Assembly: GCA_022841825.1 (NCBI GenBank)
Contig: JALHQT010000004.1
Coordinates: 372,001 to 436,000 of the forward strand
DNA: 64,000 nucleotides
Source of the DNA: Anaerolineae bacterium
Lineage (GTDB): Bacteria > Chloroflexota > Anaerolineae > Aggregatilineales > Phototrophicaceae
Direction of reading: 5' to 3'
Under the pieces are notes generated by a model. The model saw nothing but the letters and a program-made list of their open reading frames with translations, had not been told where the DNA came from and did no database searches. Within the stretch, counting starts at the first letter, position 1; each line of letters starts with the position of its first letter. Of the stretch, positions 20,283-28,790 are shown in pieces. The position numbers and the translations under genes were made by a program.

Positions 20283-22085
20283 ATGACACTTTCCAAGAAA
20301 TCCCAACTTGCGCTGCTCACTGCCATCCTCGTCCTTGCCGCTGCCACACGCATCCTGCACCTGGGTGACCAGGCGTTCTGGCTCGACGAAGGTTCGACCT
20401 ACTTCATTCTGACGCAACCCGATATGTTCGAGGCGCTCGCGCGCACCGACGTGCATCCGCCGCTCTTTTTCATGCTGCTGCGCGGCTGGGTGGCGCTGAC
20501 TGGCTGGTCAGAAGTTTCGATGCGCATGTTCTCCGTCCTGTTCAGCATCCTATGTGTGGCGCTGATCGTCCCGCTGGCGAAGGTGATGAATCGCGGGCGC
20601 GGTTGGTTCCAGACGCCTGTCGTCTGGATACTGGCGGCGCTGATGCTGACGCTCTCCGACCCGGATGTCGTGCTGGCGCAGGACGCGCGGCAGTACACGC
20701 TGCGGTCGGCACTCAGCATCGTCTGCATGATCGGCTATCTGCGCTGGGCGCACAAACCATCGTGGCGTCGCCTCTGGCTGTGGTTTCTGCCCGCTGTCGC
20801 GCTGATGTACATCCAGTATCAGAGCGCCTATCTGTTCCTGCTGCAAGGCTTGCACGTCCTGATCTTCCTGCGCGGGCGTGTGCGAATCGTGGCGATTGTG
20901 ACGCTGGCGCTGGTGGGCGTGGCGTTTCTACCGTGGGCGCTGGGATATGCGCTGGGGCAGAGCGACAACGACTTTGGTATCTTCTCGTCGCTGCCATCGG
21001 ACTGGTGGACGCTGACCGAGATCATGCGCAAGTACATCAGCACGCAGTGGGCGCTGATGCTGCTACTTATGGTGTTGGGGATCGCGGTGCTGATGCCGGA
21101 AAAGCGCCGGCTGAACTTCAAACTAGATGGCACGACCTTTCTGCTGGTGATGTGGATCGTGCTGACGGTCGGCATCACCTTCGTCTGGAACCTCTGGTAT
21201 CCGGTGCTCGCGCCGCATCGTCTGCTGTTCATCTCCATCCCCATCGCGCTGCTGATCGCGCAGGGGCTGCGTAACATCCGTGCACCGGAGCGCTGGCTGC
21301 TGGTCGGCGTGATCACGGTGTTTGGCTTATCGGTCGTGGATGACTACTACCCGAAAGAACCCTGGGACGACATGGCGAGCAGTGCGACTCAATACAGCGA
21401 GCCGGGCGACCTGGCGCTGCTGGAGGTGTATCGCGGCGATAACCCGCTGCGCTACTATCTTGATCAGCAGAGCGGCTATGCACTGGATGTCGAGTCGCTG
21501 CACCGCTGGCGCGAGTTTCGGGCGGCGGAGTATCCGCACGGCATTCTAGACATCATCGATCAGCATGATCATGTCTGGCTGCTGCACTGGAGTCCGGATC
21601 GCTTCGTCTTTGACTTTCTGGCGCAGACCGGACATGTGCAGACGGCGCTGCAAACGACCAGGCATCTCGACAATGATCTGAATGTCTACCGTTTTGATCG
21701 ACTGCCAGACGGCGAGGTTGCGCGCTTCGAGAACGGCATGATCCTGCGCGATGTCGCCATTCACGAGCCAGAGATGCGGGTCGATCTGTGGTGGACGACC
21801 GAAGCAGCGCTGCCGCTCGATTACAGCGTGTCGGCGTTTCTGCTCGATGCGAATGGGCAGCTCGTGGCACAGCACGATGGCTTCCCATTCGTGAATGCTC
21901 GCCCGACGACTGCGTGGTCACCAGGCGATGTCATCTATGATCCGAAGCCGTTGCAGCCAACGGTGCTGCCGCCCGGAACCTACACAGTTGCCGTGCAGCT
22001 CTATACCTATTTCGATGGAGTTCGTTACCCGACGGTCGGCGGCGACGACTGGGCGACCGTCGGGACGCTGATGATTACGCCGTGA
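20283..22085 (+). CDS. GT39-like membrane glycosyltransferase
   Basis: Multi-TM; FWLDEGSTYFIL...ARTDVHPPLFFMLLRGWVALTGWSEVSMRMFSVLFSI. Confidence 0.85.
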   Translation: MTLSKKSQLALLTAILVLAAATRILHLGDQAFWLDEGSTYFILTQPDMFEALARTDVHPPLFFMLLRGWVALTGWSEVSMRMFSVLFSILCVALIVPLAKVMNRGRGWFQTPVVWILAALMLTLSDPDVVLAQDARQYTLRSALSIVCMIGYLRWAHKPSWRRLWLWFLPAVALMYIQYQSAYLFLLQGLHVLIFLRGRVRIVAIVTLALVGVAFLPWALGYALGQSDNDFGIFSSLPSDWWTLTEIMRKYISTQWALMLLLMVLGIAVLMPEKRRLNFKLDGTTFLLVMWIVLTVGITFVWNLWYPVLAPHRLLFISIPIALLIAQGLRNIRAPERWLLVGVITVFGLSVVDDYYPKEPWDDMASSATQYSEPGDLALLEVYRGDNPLRYYLDQQSGYALDVESLHRWREFRAAEYPHGILDIIDQHDHVWLLHWSPDRFVFDFLAQTGHVQTALQTTRHLDNDLNVYRFDRLPDGEVARFENGMILRDVAIHEPEMRVDLWWTTEAALPLDYSVSAFLLDANGQLVAQHDGFPFVNARPTTAWSPGDVIYDPKPLQPTVLPPGTYTVAVQLYTYFDGVRYPTVGGDDWATVGTLMITP

Positions 22086-23352
22086 CCGCGGTCTCCTGTG
22101 TTTGCGCCAGGGCATGCCCGAAGACGGTGAGCGCTGCGTCAATCTCCGCATCGTTGACGATGAGCGGCGGAATCCAACGGATGATATTGCCGTAAGTGCC
22201 GCAGGTGAGCAGGAGCAGATGCTGCTCCAGGCAGGCTTTCTGCACCAACGCGGCTGCTGCGCCATCCGGTTGACCTTCGTTGGTGAATTCGACACCGATC
22301 ATCAGTCCTCGCCCGCGCACGTCGCCGATGATGGGATACTGCGTCTGGAGGCGTTTTAGCCCATCGACTAATCGCGCACCTTCCGCTGCCGCATTGCCGG
22401 GCAGATTCTCATCACGGATCACGTCGATAGTGGCGCTCGCCGCCGCCGCGGCGAGGGCGTTGCCGCCATAGGTGCCGCCGTGTGAGCCGGGCAGCCAATG
22501 GCTCATCAGCTCGCGGGTGGAGGCGACGCACGAAATCGGCACGCCGCTGCCCAAGCCCTTCGCCATGATGATGATGTCGGGGTCAATTTGCGCCTGCTCA
22601 AAGCAGAACAGGGTGCCGGTACGCCCAAAGCCCGTCTGCACTTCGTCGGCGACGAACATGATGCCGTGCTTGCGGCACAACTCGCGGACTTCCTGCAAGA
22701 AGCGTGCGGGCGCGGGCACATAGCCGCCTTCGCCGAGCACCGGTTCGATCACGATGGCGGCAGTTTCGTCCGGCGCGGTCTGCGTCTTGAGCAGCAGGTG
22801 GAGTTGATTCAGGCAGTAATCGCTGGTCTGCTCGTCATCCCAACCGTACTTGTAGCTGTAGGGGAAAGGGGCGACAAGGACCCCAGCAGGCAGCGGCTGA
22901 TAGCCACTGCGATAGACGGTCTTGCTGGTGGTCATCGCCATCGTTTGCGCCGTGCGCCCATGAAAGCTGCCCTGGAAGACGATCAGGTTGGGGCGTCGCG
23001 TCGCCATGCGCGCCAGCTTGACTGCGCCCTCGGTCGCTTCTGCGCCGCTGTTCGAGAAGAAGAAAGTGTCGATATGCGCAGGGGTGACTTCGTTGAGCTT
23101 GTGCGAGAGTTCGACCACTGTGGGCGAGATGACGACGTTCATCTGCCCATGCAGCAGCTTTGCCGCCTGCGCCTGGATCGCGGCGACGACACGCGGGTGA
23201 CAGTGCCCGGTATTGGTGACGCCGATGCCACAGGTAAAGTCGACATAGCGGTTGCCGTGTTCATCATACAGATAGATGCCCTCGCCACGCACAGGTTGGA
23301 TCATCGTCATGTGCGACCAGACGGGAGAGAGATGGTCGGTGGAGAGTGTCAT
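22075..23352 (-). CDS. Class III aminotransferase (acetylornithine/putrescine aminotransferase-like)
   Basis: YVDFTCGIGVTNTGHCHPRVVAAI, FFSNSGAEATEGAVKLAR, FHGRTAQTMAMTTSK, EPVLGEGGYVPAPARFL, VADEVQTGFGRTGTLF. Confidence 0.93.
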   Translation of the reverse strand: MTLSTDHLSPVWSHMTMIQPVRGEGIYLYDEHGNRYVDFTCGIGVTNTGHCHPRVVAAIQAQAAKLLHGQMNVVISPTVVELSHKLNEVTPAHIDTFFFSNSGAEATEGAVKLARMATRRPNLIVFQGSFHGRTAQTMAMTTSKTVYRSGYQPLPAGVLVAPFPYSYKYGWDDEQTSDYCLNQLHLLLKTQTAPDETAAIVIEPVLGEGGYVPAPARFLQEVRELCRKHGIMFVADEVQTGFGRTGTLFCFEQAQIDPDIIIMAKGLGSGVPISCVASTRELMSHWLPGSHGGTYGGNALAAAAASATIDVIRDENLPGNAAAEGARLVDGLKRLQTQYPIIGDVRGRGLMIGVEFTNEGQPDGAAAALVQKACLEQHLLLLTCGTYGNIIRWIPPLIVNDAEIDAALTVFGHALAQTQETAVTA

Positions 23353-23408
23353 AAACAAATCCTTTGGTGAAGGATGGTAAGCAAAGAAGAATGCCTCTAT
23401 TGCCCTTA

Positions 23409-23436
23409 CTTTAGACTTTTAACTTTAGACTTTCAA
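23409..23436. repeat. Two tandem 14-mers CTTTAGACTTTTAA/CTTTAGACTTTCAA
   Basis: Adjacent direct repeats with 1 mismatch. Confidence 0.6.
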
Positions 23437-23519
23437 CTACCAAGACATACAAAGCGAGGCTCGCCTTTATGCAAGCCTCGCGTGCTGACGAATCAACGAT
23501 TGGGACTCCTGTTACTGGA

Positions 23520-24317
23520 CTACGCACCTGCCTTTGCTGATTTGTCATGGTGGATAGTCGGGGTCTGAAGATAGGGTGAGGTCTGACGTGTGGTCAGCCC
23601 AATGGTGCGGCGTGTGGGATAGACGCGCTCCGGTTGGCGTTCCGGATGATAGTCCGGGTTATTCCAGACCATCAGGGCGGCATTGCCATGTGTATCGGGA
23701 TCCCCCACGTAGTTAGGAATGATGCAGATCGGCTTGAAGCCCATGCGGAACTGCTTGGTCAGGTTGGTGTCAAAGATCTCGCCAGCAACCACATGACGCA
23801 GGTACTCTTCGGGCGTATAGCGTTTGTGATAGCGGTGATAGTCTTTGAGCGTACCGCCAGCAACAAGCCCGCGCAGGTTGAGCTTACGAATAACGTGGCG
23901 ACGCGCATCCGTCAACTCTCGCCCGATGCCGCAGCCCTGGTAATCGGCGTGTACTGCCGACTCGACGCCGTACAGCCAGTTTCCATCAGGGTTGTGGGTG
24001 GAGATCCAGGCATGGTCGGTTGTGATGCGCCAGGGTTCGACGAGGGAACGGGGATGTTTGGGGTCAAAGGCGACCCTCATGCTGACGGTCACTCCCACCA
24101 CACGGTTGTGGTCGGTATCGACCGCGATGAACTGCCCTTGCGGGAAGACCTTCATATGATTGAGGAATTGCTCGGCGAGGATGGCATCCCCAGGATTGTG
24201 AATTCGATCTGTGCCGTAGACCTGGTGCTGGAGCGCTTCCATTTGCGGTGCGTACTCTGGGCGGCTGCGTATCACATGGATATGGGGTCGCGGAGGCTCG
24301 CTCTTTTCGTGGCTCAT
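23520..24317 (-). CDS. GNAT family N-acetyltransferase
   Basis: WISTHNPDGNWLYGVESAVHADYQGCGIGRELTDARRHVIRKLNLRGLVAGG acetyl-CoA binding region. Confidence 0.88.
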   Translation of the reverse strand: MSHEKSEPPRPHIHVIRSRPEYAPQMEALQHQVYGTDRIHNPGDAILAEQFLNHMKVFPQGQFIAVDTDHNRVVGVTVSMRVAFDPKHPRSLVEPWRITTDHAWISTHNPDGNWLYGVESAVHADYQGCGIGRELTDARRHVIRKLNLRGLVAGGTLKDYHRYHKRYTPEEYLRHVVAGEIFDTNLTKQFRMGFKPICIIPNYVGDPDTHGNAALMVWNNPDYHPERQPERVYPTRRTIGLTTRQTSPYLQTPTIHHDKSAKAGA

Positions 24318-24457
24318 ATAATGGCGCTAAACGCGCTTCTTCCTTTCTGCTTTCGCTACTCTGCCGTCAAGTTTGTCATCCAACAGAAATATGACCAATG
24401 CACATTTCTGTAGAAAAACCGAATACGTTGTTTGTGCGAGCAGACCAAACTGCCCGC

Positions 24458-24514
24458 GTGAAGCGAGTTTTTACACTCGCTTCACCATTTTGACAACGTG
24501 TTTTCATAAACACG
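24458..24514. repeat. Two consecutive hairpins between GNAT genes (GTGAAGCGAG/CTCGCTTCAC and CGTGTTT/AAACACG)
   Basis: Perfect 10-bp and 7-bp stems. Confidence 0.6.
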
Positions 24515-24532
24515 CTGGAGTTTTCGATATCG

Positions 24533-25306
24533 CTAATCCCCGATACCGCCTGCGAATGCTGCTGCAATACGCGGCATCGGCTTCGCCACATGCACGCGCC
24601 GTACCTCGAAGACCGGTGCTTCGGCTGGCTTACCCAGGACGTAATCCGGGTTGTGCCAGATGATCGCGACCGCCCAGTCATGGGTACGCGGGTCGTGGAT
24701 GTAATCCGGGATCAGGTTATGTACCTTAAATCCCTTGTGAAGCTGCTTGGTCAGGTTCGTATCGTAGCGTTTGCCTTCGACCACTTCCTGCACGTACTGC
24801 TCGATAGAGACTTCGTGTGCGCTCAGGTGATAGTCCATCGGCATTGCGCCAGCGATCAAGCCGCGTAAGTTCAGGCGGCGCAAGACATTGAAACGTGCGT
24901 CCATCAATTTGCTGCCCACGCCTTTGCTGCGATAATCCGGGTGTACGCACGACTCAACGCCGTACATCCATTCGCCGTGGGACTTATGCGTGGTCAGTCA
25001 CCCATCGCCGGTGGTGGCGCGCCAGGTTTCGCGCAGGTCTTCAGCCGGGTTAAAGTCGAGCCGCATCCCCGAAGTCAGACCGACGACGCGCTGCGTCGTG
25101 GTGTCGATGGCGACGAACTGACCTTCCGGGAAATGACGCAGATGGCTGCGGAACTCATCCGCGTGGAGAATTTCCGGGTCGCCTGCGTAGGCGATGCTTT
25201 GCAGTTCTTCCATCTGCTCGGCATATCGCTCGTGCGACGGCACGATGACGATCTCGGCATTGGCTATGCGGTTGTGTTGTTTTTCCTTCAACGGGAAGGC
25301 GTACAT
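24533..25306 (-). pseudogene. GNAT N-acetyltransferase interrupted by one in-frame TGA (24998-25000)
   Basis: Track ORFs 24998-25306 and 24533-24967 are in the same frame; joined product ...ATTGDG*LTTHKSHGEWMYGVESCVHPDYRSKGVGSKLMDAR; paralogues at 23520 and 37890 have Trp at the * position. Confidence 0.85.
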
Positions 25307-25323
25307 GATCGAACAGTTCCTAT

Positions 25324-26598
25324 CTATGATGACATCTGTGGGCGCAGGAGAAATTCCCGCGTTTGGTCTGCTGCACGGCGACCACTTACGTATGCGCCAT
25401 GCACCGTCGCTCCCCAGGCGTTTTTCACCGTCGCCTCGCCCGCCCAGAAGAGCGGCGGGGTAGGCGAAGCCAGCGCCGGGCGCGCGTGATGCGCGCCCGG
25501 CGGCACGATGCTGTAAGCACCAAGGGCGTAAGAATCGGCAGTCCAGTTGATCCAGCGGGCTGCCGTCGGCGTCAGGTCTGGAAGACCCAACTCGGTTTTG
25601 AGCGTCTGCAACGCTGCTTCCAGCGCACCCGCTTCGCCAAGCGCGTGGAGCGTGCGGGCATAGTCGCCCGTCGCAAAACAGGTGATGACCTGCCCGCGGA
25701 CGTCTCTGCCAACGCTGGGTGACCAGATCATTGGCGGATTGAAGGCGCTGTAGAACGCGCCAATGCCTTCTGGCATCACCGGTTGGTCAAACCAGAAGAC
25801 CAGTTTCATCCCAGGACCCATCCGCAAAGACTGGATCGTCGCCTGCTTGTCGTCGGGCAGCGCGGGATCAAAGGTCAAGCTGCCACTCTGAAGGACGCCG
25901 ATGGGGAGGGTGATAATGGCGGCATCGCCGCTGAAGGTGTCGCCCAGCGTCGTCTGTGCCTGGACACCGTACTTGCCCCAGGTGATGCGTTCGACGACCG
26001 TGTTCAGGCGAATGTCCAACCCGTGCGCGAGACGATCCAGCATCCGAACGTAACCGCCGACCACGCGGAAGTCGCCGTCACCCGCTTCTGTGTCCGTCCA
26101 TTCTTCCGACGCGGCAATCGCGCTGATCTTGTCGGGCGAGTCGCCGCTGGCATTGGCAAAAGAGCGGCGGGTGTAATGGATCTGCTCATCGGTGAAGCCG
26201 ATGCGGCGCAGGTAACCTTCCAGCGATTCGTACTCGCCGGGTGGTGGAGTCAGAGGCAGTGCCCATGACCGCGTGATGTCGAAGTCGGGATGATGTTCGC
26301 GGGCATGCGCCATCGTCACCACCGAGCCATTGGCAAGGCGGACGAGGGAATCATCAGTTTTGCGCCAGAGATGAGTTTCTAGCCCTGTTTCGCGGGCGAG
26401 CAGTCAGCTTGGAGCGTTATCCCCATGGATAAACTCCGCGCCGAACTCCACCGGATGCGGGGCAAATGTATAGTCCGTGTGTACGCGACCACCGATTCGG
26501 GAACGCGCCTCCAGGACGAGGACATCTACACCGGCATTGCTGAGTTCGCGCGCAGCAGCGAGACCCGCCATCCCTGCGCCTATCACCAGCGTTGCCAT
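25324..26598 (-). pseudogene. FAD-dependent amine oxidase (polyamine/monoamine oxidase family) interrupted by one in-frame TGA (26404-26406)
   Basis: N-term [92 protein letters not shown]... continues in the same frame to the C-term PTPPLFWAGEATVKNAWGATVHGAYVSGRRAA. Confidence 0.87.
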
Positions 26599-26685
26599 CA
26601 GAACACCTGCTTTGCAGACAAAATGCCTATACTTAGGTTACAGCATAATCATGAACGTTAAGAAAGTCAACGGGGGTAGAGGTCT

Positions 26686-26710
26686 GTACCCCCCAGAAAT
26701 TGGGGGGTAC
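26686..26710 (-). terminator. Hairpin GTACCCCCCA-GAAAT-TGGGGGGTAC downstream of the decarboxylase
   Basis: Perfect 10-bp stem, 5-nt loop. Confidence 0.65.
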
Positions 26711-26737
26711 GTCTTTTGAGCGACCGCGTCAGTTCAG

Positions 26738-27916
26738 TCAGTTAGGCATGTGTTCGAGTTCGGTCTCGACGTGTGCCTGATGGCGTTCGACACCCAAGCC
26801 GATGAACTGCGGAATGGGGAAGCCGTTGAACGCCGCCGCATACTCGTTGGTGTAGGCACCGGCATCGAAGAAGACCAGGCGCTCGCCGATGTGCGTCTCC
26901 GGCAGTGCGACCTTGCGCGCGATGACATCGCAGCTATCGCAGCTTGGACCCGCCAGCGTGAACTCATGCAGGGGGCGTTCGAGTGACTCTTCGTCCAGCG
27001 GCTGGACAATCGGCGGGAAGCCCTCAAATGTCTCCATCAAGCCGTTGAAGACGCCCGCATCGAGATACAGCCAGGTTTCGCTGCCGCGTTCCGCTTTGCC
27101 GACGACTTCGACCACCAGGCGTCCCCCTTCGGCGACCATCGCGCGCCCCGGTTCCAGGATTAGCTTCATGCCGGGGGTATGCGGGATGTATTCATGGATC
27201 GCCATCATGACATCCATGCCGATGTTCTCAATAGTCGGGATGCTGGCGTCGTGGTAACTGCCTGCCGGATAGCCACCGCCCAGGTCGAGAAACGTGAAGT
27301 GATGCCCGCGCGCCGCCGCCGCGTGCCACAGGTCGCTGGCGGACTGGATAGCGTTGACCCAGTTGCTGGATGACAGGCACTGCGAACCGACATGGAACAT
27401 GATGCCAATCGGCTGCAACCCACGTTCCTGTGCCAGGTCGCACAGTGCGAGCGCGGTATCGCCATCGACGCCGAACTTGCCAGCGAGCGGCAGGACTGCG
27501 CCGCTGTTATCGACGGCGAGGCGGATGTAGACGCGCGCGCCAGGCGCATGGCGGGCGACCTTTTCGATTTCGTACGTCGAATCGACGACCATCGCGTACA
27601 CGCCAACCTCATGCATTCGCTTGAGGAACGGGACATTCTTGATCGGGTTGCTGCACAGGATGCGCTCGCCAGCGCCACCTGCGGACAAAGCCAATTCCAG
27701 TTCGGCGAGCGAGGCGATTTCAAAACCGCCGCCGAGTTCTGCGATGCGCTTGATGACCAGTGGGTTCGCGTTCGCCTTCATGGCGTAGAAAATCTCTGCA
27801 CCAGGAAAGGCACTCAGGAAACGAAGATAGGTCGTGTCGATTGCGTCGAAATCAAGGACGAGCGCGGGAGTGACGAGGGACGGATCACGCAGAATGCTAT
27901 CCAGGCGGTTGTTCAT
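26738..27916 (-). CDS. Type III PLP-dependent decarboxylase, ornithine/diamino-acid decarboxylase-like
   Basis: EIFYAMKANANPLVIKRIAELGGGFEIAS (PLP Lys), FHVGSQC, LDLGGGYPAG, LEPGRAMV, LAGPSCDSCDVI, FFDAGAYTNEYAAAFNGF. Confidence 0.93.
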   Translation of the reverse strand: MNNRLDSILRDPSLVTPALVLDFDAIDTTYLRFLSAFPGAEIFYAMKANANPLVIKRIAELGGGFEIASLAELELALSAGGAGERILCSNPIKNVPFLKRMHEVGVYAMVVDSTYEIEKVARHAPGARVYIRLAVDNSGAVLPLAGKFGVDGDTALALCDLAQERGLQPIGIMFHVGSQCLSSSNWVNAIQSASDLWHAAAARGHHFTFLDLGGGYPAGSYHDASIPTIENIGMDVMMAIHEYIPHTPGMKLILEPGRAMVAEGGRLVVEVVGKAERGSETWLYLDAGVFNGLMETFEGFPPIVQPLDEESLERPLHEFTLAGPSCDSCDVIARKVALPETHIGERLVFFDAGAYTNEYAAAFNGFPIPQFIGLGVERHQAHVETELEHMPN

Positions 27917-28146
27917 CTCGCTTTACAGAGCACCTCATTTGGAAAACTGAATAGGACACACAAGCATCACATGATACGGACTTTTTCCGCATAATTACGT
28001 TAAGTTATGCTTAAAATGCCACAAAGTTCTACACACGCTCAGCATTCAAGTTTATTCCCTGTCCCTGCGCTTTGTTCTAGGTGTTCCTCAGCAAAGACGC
28101 GGCATAATCAGCCTACCGTGTTTCCGATGAGGATTGGGTTGAGAAG

Positions 28147-28782
28147 ATGGCGAATCAGGGCATTACAAACAGCGATGACATGAAAGACACTGGGCGCATT
28201 GACGCCTTCAGCGATGGGGTATTTGCAATCGTCATCACGCTGCTCGTCTTCAACCTGCGTGTGCCGCCGCCAGACGAAGCGGATCAGGTCGGGTTGATCA
28301 CGCTGCTGCTGCGCGATTGGGTGGCGTATCTGGCGCTGATCACCAGCTTCGCCATCATCGGCATCATGTGGGTCAATCACCACCGTATGTTTCTCTTCAT
28401 TCGGCGCGTGGATAACACACTCCAGTACATCAACCTCTTGCTGCTCTTGGGCATCACACTCGTCCCATTCGTGACAAATCTCGTCGGGCAGTACGTGGGT
28501 CGTCGTGATGCCTGGCTCGCGGGCTTGATTTATGGTGTCAATGCGCTTTTCATCGCCTTATGTTTCAACTTCTTCTGGCGGCATGTACGGCGGAATCCAG
28601 AGCTGCTGACCGCTGGATACAATGTTGCGCATATCGATGGCATCACCAGTGCCTATCGCTTGGGACCGCCGGGTTACATCACGGCGATCCTGCTCTCGTT
28701 CGTCAGCGTGCCACTGAGCCTTGTTGTACATCTGGCGCTTGCCATTTACTTTGCACTGCCGAACCGCCGCCCTGCATCATGA
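28147..28782 (+). CDS. TMEM175/DUF1211-family potassium channel-like protein
   Basis: RIDAFSDGVFAIVITLLVFNLRVP, FAIIGIMWVNHHRMF. Confidence 0.93.
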   Translation: MANQGITNSDDMKDTGRIDAFSDGVFAIVITLLVFNLRVPPPDEADQVGLITLLLRDWVAYLALITSFAIIGIMWVNHHRMFLFIRRVDNTLQYINLLLLLGITLVPFVTNLVGQYVGRRDAWLAGLIYGVNALFIALCFNFFWRHVRRNPELLTAGYNVAHIDGITSAYRLGPPGYITAILLSFVSVPLSLVVHLALAIYFALPNRRPAS

Positions 28783-28790
28783 GTCGGGCG

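Noticed and set aside
23409-23436. Tandem 14-mers as a possible CRISPR or VNTR
   Set aside because: Only two short adjacent units, with no spacers.
24960-25010. Obvious bacterial SECIS element after the two TGA codons
   Set aside because: I could not see a convincing stem with a GGU-type loop at the expected spacing after either TGA; Sec insertion remains only a hypothesis.
24995-26406. Sequence-context-specific base-call error at CAGCCA
   Set aside because: Intact CAGCCA occurs elsewhere (for example in the 12844 and 14487 regions and near 46747), so the hexamer alone does not cause a C-to-T call. Site-specific error still needs read inspection.
24533-26598. Frameshift as the cause of the split GNAT and amine oxidase
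   Set aside because: The flanking ORFs are in the same frame (25306-24967 = 339 and 26598-26322 = 276, both multiples of 3); only one stop codon separates them in each case.
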